A program made the translations under genes and the position numbers. The notes under the pieces are model-generated. The model was not told where the DNA came from. It searched no databases and was given only the letters and a program-made list of their open reading frames with translations. From Treponema sp. (GTDB lineage: Bacteria; Spirochaetota; Spirochaetia; Treponematales; Treponemataceae): a stretch of DNA of 37,794 nucleotides. Where the stretch lies: assembly GCA_024402695.1 (NCBI GenBank), contig JAKSTG010000027.1, positions 1 to 37,794 on the forward strand, given 5' to 3'. Positions within the stretch are counted from its first letter, which is position 1; every line of letters begins with the position of its first letter. Of the stretch, positions 32,844 to 37,794 are shown in pieces.

Positions 32844-32855
32844 ATAGAGGTGGAT

Positions 32856-34262
32856 ATGTACAAAACTAGTAAACGTGTAGCTCTTGTTGCTGTAAACATT
32901 CTGATTATTGTTGCTTATGTAGTCCTTATGCTTACATTGCTTCCTGGAAGAACCTCTGGAGCTGGAATCTTTGAAATTTGTCTTGTATCTGGCGTTTTCT
33001 TTATCCTTATTGCCTATGCAGCAAATATGGTTAGACAGAGTGTCCTTGCAAGAGTCCGCAAGATGACTATCGAGTCAGGTGAAACTGAAATTCTGAGCAA
33101 GTTTATTGAAAAACTTCGTTTCTGTTACACACTTGATGACTTTTACGTTGCTATTTCAGAATATCTTGAAAAACAGGCTGACTGTGCGGCTCTTCTGGTA
33201 GAACGAAAGCAAAATTATATCCTTTACAACAGTCCTAACAGACTTACAACAACAGATTCTATCCGTGACAAGCTCTTCTTGAGTTTCTCTGAAGACTGGC
33301 CTGATTCCTTCAATTACTTCGACCGTCACCTTGGTGTTACTACAAACCACAGAAAGTCCCGCGGATTCTTCATTGTTTATCAGCAGATTCATCTTTATGT
33401 ATTCTGTCGTTATACAAGACTTTTTGACCCTGATGTTTATAACCGCCTTTTCGAGGAATTCAAGCGTTTCATTTCACGTTCAAACACACTTTCTACACTT
33501 CAGGAAATCTCTTCTACAACAAAAGAGTGGGAACAGCTGGCAAATACACAGCAGTCCTTCCTTCCTGTTATTGAAGAAATGCCTAAAATCCCAAAACTTC
33601 AGATCGCTACATATTTCCGCCCTCTGGTAAACGTATCTGGTGACTATTATTCAGTACTTCCTATCAATGAACATAAAACACTTCTGGTGCTTGGGGACGT
33701 TTCCGGTAAAGGTCTTCCTGCCGCCCTTATCATGGGTCTGGTTATGAACACCGTTAAGATTATCGAAAACAAGGAAGATTTGGTCGGTGTACTGGGGGCT
33801 ATCGATAAAGCCATTAAAGGAATGCACCTTCAGGATAAATACACCGTTATTTTCCTTGGAATCGTAGATACAGAGGAAATGAAGATCCGCTATATCAATG
33901 CTTCCATGTCTGACCCTGTTATTCTTTCACCTGCTCCGGACGGATACCGCATGAAGCCTCTTACATCAAACGCATCGGTTGTAGGTATCCTTGATATGGA
34001 TCTGGAAAACATCCAGGTTGCAGAAAAACGCCTTTTCCGTGGTGATACAATCCTTATGGCAACTGACGGTGTATCGGAAGTTATGGATGATGCCGGTGTA
34101 GAACTTGGTGATACAGAAATTTTCAAGAAAACTCTTCAGAGTGGGGCTGCAAAGTCTCCTAAAGAGTTCGTTAAAGATATCGTGGATCTTATTATGGAAT
34201 ACAATGGCGGTAAGAAACTTCACGATGACGTTACAATGATGATTGCAAAGGTAGGTTACTAA
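32856..34262 (+). CDS. Membrane SpoIIE/RsbU-type serine phosphatase
   Basis: The 468-residue protein has two N-terminal membrane helices (about 8-29 and 36-58), then a GAF-like region (about 78-215). A PP2C-type SpoIIE domain (about 245-468) has metal-binding motifs VSGDYYS, GDVSGKGLPAAL, ATDGVSE and HDDVTMM. Enzymes of this family dephosphorylate a STAS-domain antagonist; the STAS protein at 36951 is the likely substrate. The ATG at 32856 has AGAGG 5 nt upstream; the GTG at 32850 is part of that site. A second phosphatase follows after 1 nt. In T. pallidum I recall an RsbU-like gene also near dnaK, so the arrangement may be conserved. Confidence 0.88.
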   Translation: MYKTSKRVALVAVNILIIVAYVVLMLTLLPGRTSGAGIFEICLVSGVFFILIAYAANMVRQSVLARVRKMTIESGETEILSKFIEKLRFCYTLDDFYVAISEYLEKQADCAALLVERKQNYILYNSPNRLTTTDSIRDKLFLSFSEDWPDSFNYFDRHLGVTTNHRKSRGFFIVYQQIHLYVFCRYTRLFDPDVYNRLFEEFKRFISRSNTLSTLQEISSTTKEWEQLANTQQSFLPVIEEMPKIPKLQIATYFRPLVNVSGDYYSVLPINEHKTLLVLGDVSGKGLPAALIMGLVMNTVKIIENKEDLVGVLGAIDKAIKGMHLQDKYTVIFLGIVDTEEMKIRYINASMSDPVILSPAPDGYRMKPLTSNASVVGILDMDLENIQVAEKRLFRGDTILMATDGVSEVMDDAGVELGDTEIFKKTLQSGAAKSPKEFVKDIVDLIMEYNGGKKLHDDVTMMIAKVGY

Positions 34263-34263
34263 T

Positions 34264-36933
34264 ATGATTTACATGGTTCTTAATGCATTGGCTGTAGTAA
34301 TACTGGCCTTTATGACAAAAATTGTAGACAAAAACATCAAGACAGTAACAAACCAGAGTGGGGGACTTGTTATTTCTCTCCTGATTCTGACTATTGAAGC
34401 TGCGGTTTTCACACTTACCCTTATTTTCCATCATGTGTGGATTGATTCCATGACAACTATGATGCTTAAGCTCATGTTTGCTCTTGAATCAATTTTCCTT
34501 GTTACCCTTTCATTTTCTTTTATTTCCATCGGGGCTAATAAAAAAAGCTTTTTCATAGGATTTTTCAGAATTGTTTTCTATTTGATAGGACTTTACATCG
34601 TATTCAAGCAGTTCCGTTCCCTTGAATTGAATTATGAAAGAGGACTTCACATTGGATCAAACTATCTTTTCTCGGGACCTGCCAGAGAATTCTTCCCTTG
34701 GGCCTGGGATACTCTTTATTATGCAATTTTTTACTATGCTCTTCCTACAATCGGTGTTCTGTGTATGTTCATTCTCAGAGAGAGAAATGCAACAGCACTT
34801 CAGAAGTATGAAGCAGTATTGATTGCTGAAGCTCTTGTTATTATGTGGGCTCTGGTATTGTTTATCCGTATTGTAAACCAGTTCCAGCCTGCTTTCTCTT
34901 TCCTTTTCATTTATTATTATCTGGCCTTCTTTGTTCTGGTTTATCAGGCACTTAAAAAGAAGTCTGTTCCTTCGGGAAGAGGTTTTTTCTTCAATATTGT
35001 TCGTGCAATCGTAGCTTACATTGTGCCAGCTATTTTTGTTGGTGTTATGTGTGCATTGTGGGAACCAATGAATAAACCTGGATTCGGTATTTATGAAATC
35101 CTGGTAATCGGAGTTTCAGGTTGTGGTCTTATTTTCTCATGGAAAGTTTGGGACTGGATTATGTACGGTTCTATGGCTGCAACCAACGACTATGAATCAA
35201 ACTTCGAAAAAGGTCTGGCTTCAATTGACTATACCGGTGAAATGGATGCCGTTACTGAACGTATGTTCAGCGTTTTCAAAAACAACGTTGAATGTTCTTC
35301 TCTTGGAATCCTTGTTGATGATGGTCATGGAAAACTGATTCCTGCTTATTCATCAAACAACTCCAACTTTACAATGCCTTCCAGCTCAACAGTATTTGAT
35401 GTTCTTTTGAACAACGGAAGTTCTGTTGTAATTTACTCTGAAATCGATGACCTTCATGAATATGATAATATCCGTGAACCTTTAAAAGAAATCTTTGAAC
35501 AGGGAAAATTCGACTGTATGGTTCTCCTGAACGAAGGTCATAACCTCCTGGGTGTTATTACCCTTGGAAGAAAGCTTTCCGGAGACCACTACAAAGATTA
35601 CGATAAAAACGCTTTCGTTAAGCTTTATTCTTACTTCTTCGTATTCGGTTACTACGTACGAAACATTTCCAACAAGGAAGTTCTTTCTACAGTTAACCGT
35701 GAGCTTCGTATGTCCAGTCAGATCATTACATCTATCCAGGATAATATTGATCATATCAAGAGCCATAAAGCAGACGTCGGTTACATGATGGTTCCGGCTC
35801 ACAACATTGGTGGTGAATTTATCGATCTGGTTCGCCTTACAGACACCCGTCACCTTATTGTAATTGGTGACCTTTCTGGTCGTGGTATTGCCGCTTCCAT
35901 GAACATGGTTATCTTAAAGTCTATTATTCGTACATACCTTGCTGAAACCCATGATTTTAAGAAACTTGTTGCAAAAGTAAACGTATTTATCCGTGAATCA
36001 CTCAAAAAAGGAACAATTTTCTCCGGTCTCTTTGCTCTTATTGATTTTGAAACCGACACTATGTACTACATCAACTGTGGTATTCCTACAATGTTCCTTT
36101 ACACACAGGTTTACAACAACGTAATTGAAATCCAGGGTACAGGACACGTTCTTGGTTTCGTTAAGGATATTACTCCTTATCTGTCTGTAAAAACTACAAA
36201 ATTGAATCGTGGTGATATTATCCTTTCATGTACTGACGGTCTCATTAGTTCTCATTCCCTTCGTGGTGAAAAATACGGACGTGAACGTGTATCTCAGGCT
36301 TTGCTTGATAACTCTACATATCCTGCACAGCGTATGGCCCAGTTTACTTTTGAAGGACTCAGAAAGTTCATGTCAAAAGAAATGGAAGACGATGTTTCGA
36401 TCTTTGTTCTTAAATACAAGACAAGTGCTGAATTCGCAACACCTGAAGAACTTGCAGAACTGAATAAAGCAATGGAAGAGTCAACAGGATCTTCAGTTCA
36501 GAATAGCATTCCTTCTGAAAATCCTGTTGATACTCCAGAAGAGGCAACATCAGAAGCAGTTGTTGAAGCTCCGGTAGAGGAAAAGAAACCTGAAGCCCCA
36601 GCTCCATTTGATTTTGCAGGACTTGATGCTGATTTACCACCTGAAGCTCTTGCTGCCATGGCTTCTGCTCAGGCTTTTGCAGAAGGTGGAGACGCTTTTG
36701 AAATTCCTGAGGTAGATGAAGAAGTAACAGCAGAAAGTCCGGCGGCAGAAGAACCTGTATCAGAAACAGAAATCCCTGAAGAACCGGTTTCGGAAGCTGC
36801 TGTTGAAGCAACTGAAGCCGCAGATGATTTCTTTGTGGAAGATATCTCAAAAGCAAAGAATTCTGATGCAACTGGACTTGATTTTGAGTTCGATCCGAAA
36901 GCTTTTGGACTTCCGGATGATTTTACACTTTAA
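34264..36933 (+). CDS. Polytopic membrane SpoIIE/RsbU-type phosphatase with acidic tail
   Basis: The 889-residue protein has about nine membrane helices in its first 300 residues and a GAF-like region (about 310-465). A SpoIIE phosphatase domain (about 485-722) has GGEFIDLVRL, VIGDLSGRGIAAS, SCTDGLISS and MEDDVSIFVLKY. The C-terminal 165 residues are a low-complexity Glu/Ala/Pro-rich tail ending in DFEFDPKAFGLPDDF. The first motif reads GGEF where the sister protein has SGDY, so its first metal ligand is Glu, not Asp. The start is 1 nt after the preceding stop, with an upstream AAGGTAGG. The membrane region is probably the sensor and the STAS protein the output; both are inferred. Confidence 0.86.
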   Translation: MIYMVLNALAVVILAFMTKIVDKNIKTVTNQSGGLVISLLILTIEAAVFTLTLIFHHVWIDSMTTMMLKLMFALESIFLVTLSFSFISIGANKKSFFIGFFRIVFYLIGLYIVFKQFRSLELNYERGLHIGSNYLFSGPAREFFPWAWDTLYYAIFYYALPTIGVLCMFILRERNATALQKYEAVLIAEALVIMWALVLFIRIVNQFQPAFSFLFIYYYLAFFVLVYQALKKKSVPSGRGFFFNIVRAIVAYIVPAIFVGVMCALWEPMNKPGFGIYEILVIGVSGCGLIFSWKVWDWIMYGSMAATNDYESNFEKGLASIDYTGEMDAVTERMFSVFKNNVECSSLGILVDDGHGKLIPAYSSNNSNFTMPSSSTVFDVLLNNGSSVVIYSEIDDLHEYDNIREPLKEIFEQGKFDCMVLLNEGHNLLGVITLGRKLSGDHYKDYDKNAFVKLYSYFFVFGYYVRNISNKEVLSTVNRELRMSSQIITSIQDNIDHIKSHKADVGYMMVPAHNIGGEFIDLVRLTDTRHLIVIGDLSGRGIAASMNMVILKSIIRTYLAETHDFKKLVAKVNVFIRESLKKGTIFSGLFALIDFETDTMYYINCGIPTMFLYTQVYNNVIEIQGTGHVLGFVKDITPYLSVKTTKLNRGDIILSCTDGLISSHSLRGEKYGRERVSQALLDNSTYPAQRMAQFTFEGLRKFMSKEMEDDVSIFVLKYKTSAEFATPEELAELNKAMEESTGSSVQNSIPSENPVDTPEEATSEAVVEAPVEEKKPEAPAPFDFAGLDADLPPEALAAMASAQAFAEGGDAFEIPEVDEEVTAESPAAEEPVSETEIPEEPVSEAAVEATEAADDFFVEDISKAKNSDATGLDFEFDPKAFGLPDDFTL

Positions 36934-36950
36934 TTTGAACGAGGAAGAAT

Positions 36951-37277
36951 ATGGAACAGCTTACAATTACTGAACGTGAAGGGGCCAACTACAGATTCTA
37001 TGAATTGAAGGGTGGTCTTAGTTCTTATACTCTTGGTGACTTTGAAAATAAATTATATGAAAACGTGCTTAAAAAGAACGTAGTACTTGATATGTCTCAG
37101 CTCGTCGAATTGGACAGTTCAGGACTTGGACTTCTTATGGCGGCTTTCAACGATGCTAATGATGCTGGAAACAAGCTTTACTTCCTTTCTATGTCAAACG
37201 AATCTCTTCGTGCTTTGACAGAAACTGGATTTAAAAGTGAATTCAATATCATTAACTCAATTACAGAAGCTCTCTGA
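36951..37277 (+). CDS. STAS-domain anti-sigma factor antagonist (RsbV/SpoIIAA-like)
   Basis: The 108-residue single STAS domain contains VVLDMSQLVELDSSGLGLLM, with the phosphorylatable serine in DSSGLG (Ser56 or Ser57). In the known pathway a kinase (RsbW/SpoIIAB) phosphorylates this serine and a SpoIIE/RsbU phosphatase removes it, switching binding to the kinase and its sigma factor. Two such phosphatases lie immediately upstream (17 nt gap), but no kinase or sigma factor is in the window. GAGGAAG before the ATG is a good ribosome binding site. Confidence 0.92.
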   Translation: MEQLTITEREGANYRFYELKGGLSSYTLGDFENKLYENVLKKNVVLDMSQLVELDSSGLGLLMAAFNDANDAGNKLYFLSMSNESLRALTETGFKSEFNIINSITEAL

Positions 37278-37332
37278 TTTTATTTGCTTTTATCTGTTCT
37301 TTTTTAATATATTTGAAGATAAGGAGTGACCT

Positions 37333-37659
37333 ATGGATTTTGCAGAAAAAATGAAAGACCTGTTCGGGAAAAGTGCCGAAGCTTCAAAAGTGGCAATGAA
37401 CAAAGCAGGAAATGCCATTCAGGAATTCAGTGATAAAACTGTATTGAAAATTGAAATGAATAAGCTTGAATTTCAGAAGAAAGAAGCTTTTGAGGAATTA
37501 GGTGAAATCGTTTTCGGTTTTATTGACAGTCTTCCGGAAGGTATAGCTTCCAACGAAAAGGTTGTTTCCTTAAAAGAAAAGATTTCGGGCATTAATGCTG
37601 AAATCGAAAAGAAAGAAAAAGCTCTTTCAGACCTGGAAGGTAAGGCTTCTGATAAATAA
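37333..37659 (+). CDS. Small coiled-coil protein, unknown function
   Basis: The 108-residue protein is highly charged and mostly helical. Its N-terminal half is amphipathic (MDFAEKMKDLFGKSAEASKV). The second half contains heptad-like Lys/Glu-rich helices (KIEMNKLEFQKKEAFEEL, ISGINAEIEKKEKALSDL) suggesting a coiled coil. There is no signal peptide or membrane helix. GGAG lies about 6 nt before the ATG. It follows the STAS gene by 55 bp and is followed by a terminator, so it could share the upstream operon, but there is no functional evidence. Confidence 0.8.
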   Translation: MDFAEKMKDLFGKSAEASKVAMNKAGNAIQEFSDKTVLKIEMNKLEFQKKEAFEELGEIVFGFIDSLPEGIASNEKVVSLKEKISGINAEIEKKEKALSDLEGKASDK

Positions 37660-37684
37660 AGGTAAAATCTGAATAAAACAACTG

Positions 37685-37716
37685 AAATCCTGTCTTTTAG
37701 GGCAGGATTTTTTTTT
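37685..37716 (+). terminator. Rho-independent terminator at the end of the phosphatase/STAS operon
   Basis: AAATCCTG (37685-37692) pairs with CAGGATTT (37703-37710), followed by T to 37716. The remaining bases to 37794 are A-rich with no gene visible. Confidence 0.88.
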
Positions 37717-37794
37717 ATTTAAGAATGAAAAAAAAGTTTAAAAAAAGTGAAAAATTTGCATAAAAAAGGGAATCTGGACTAGACACGGACGCGT

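Noticed and set aside
36410..36871. 153-codon minus-strand frame rich in Leu and Gln
   Set aside because: It mirrors the repetitive Glu/Ala/Pro tail of the large phosphatase; composition alone explains it.
37717..37794. A-rich right end as a replication or attachment site
   Set aside because: No DnaA boxes, repeats or tRNA-like sequence can be seen; it is just the upstream region of a gene outside the window.

Overview
The window most likely comes from a saccharolytic, probably gut- or rumen-associated treponeme (Spirochaetes). This rests on protein content and from-memory comparison with treponemal gene orders: a potABCD polyamine transporter, yajC-secD-secF, dnaK followed by RsbU-type phosphatases and a STAS protein, and periplasmic proteins with OmpA-type C-termini. 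A surface GH10 xylanase points to plant polysaccharide use. The DNA is moderately AT-rich by eye. I see no tRNA, rRNA, insertion sequence, prophage or CRISPR array, so this looks like core chromosome. No stretch longer than about 180 bases lacks a gene.

Layout. Positions 1-839 (minus) hold the start of a GH10 xylanase lipoprotein that runs off the left edge. Positions 968-4499 (minus) form an envelope operon: helical-repeat lipoprotein, LysM lytic transglycosylase, OmpA-domain protein. Diverging from it (4551-6973) are a six-helix membrane protein and a large TPR protein. Then come yajC-secD-secF, ispH-queD, an Mrp-type Fe-S carrier, nadE and potABCD. From 19 to 24.4 kb lie recQ, an antisense-overlapping small membrane protein, an isolated hisH-hisF pair, another small membrane protein, rplM-rpsI and recX.

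At 24.4-27.2 kb is the most unusual locus. A histidine kinase whose sensor is a LacI-type sugar-binding domain, with no transmembrane segment and no DNA-binding domain, is divergent from a NarL-type response regulator. The 70-bp gap holds two extended -10 promoters and an operator-like imperfect palindrome. A second OmpA-domain protein and a membrane-anchored PD-(D/E)xK nuclease-like protein follow. Positions 29.0-32.7 kb hold grpE-dnaK-dnaJ. The right end (32.8-37.7 kb) holds two membrane SpoIIE/RsbU-type phosphatases and a STAS protein, the output half of a partner-switching pathway with no anti-sigma kinase or sigma factor in view, then a small coiled-coil protein.

A recurring regulatory feature is that several genes without a Shine-Dalgarno (hisH, recX, the response regulator, the nuclease-like gene, perhaps grpE) have a -10-like hexamer ending 6-9 nt before the ATG. 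These would make leaderless or nearly leaderless mRNAs, while neighbours such as yajC, mrp, rpsI and dnaK have clear ribosome binding sites. All promoter, operator and RNA-structure calls were made by eye.
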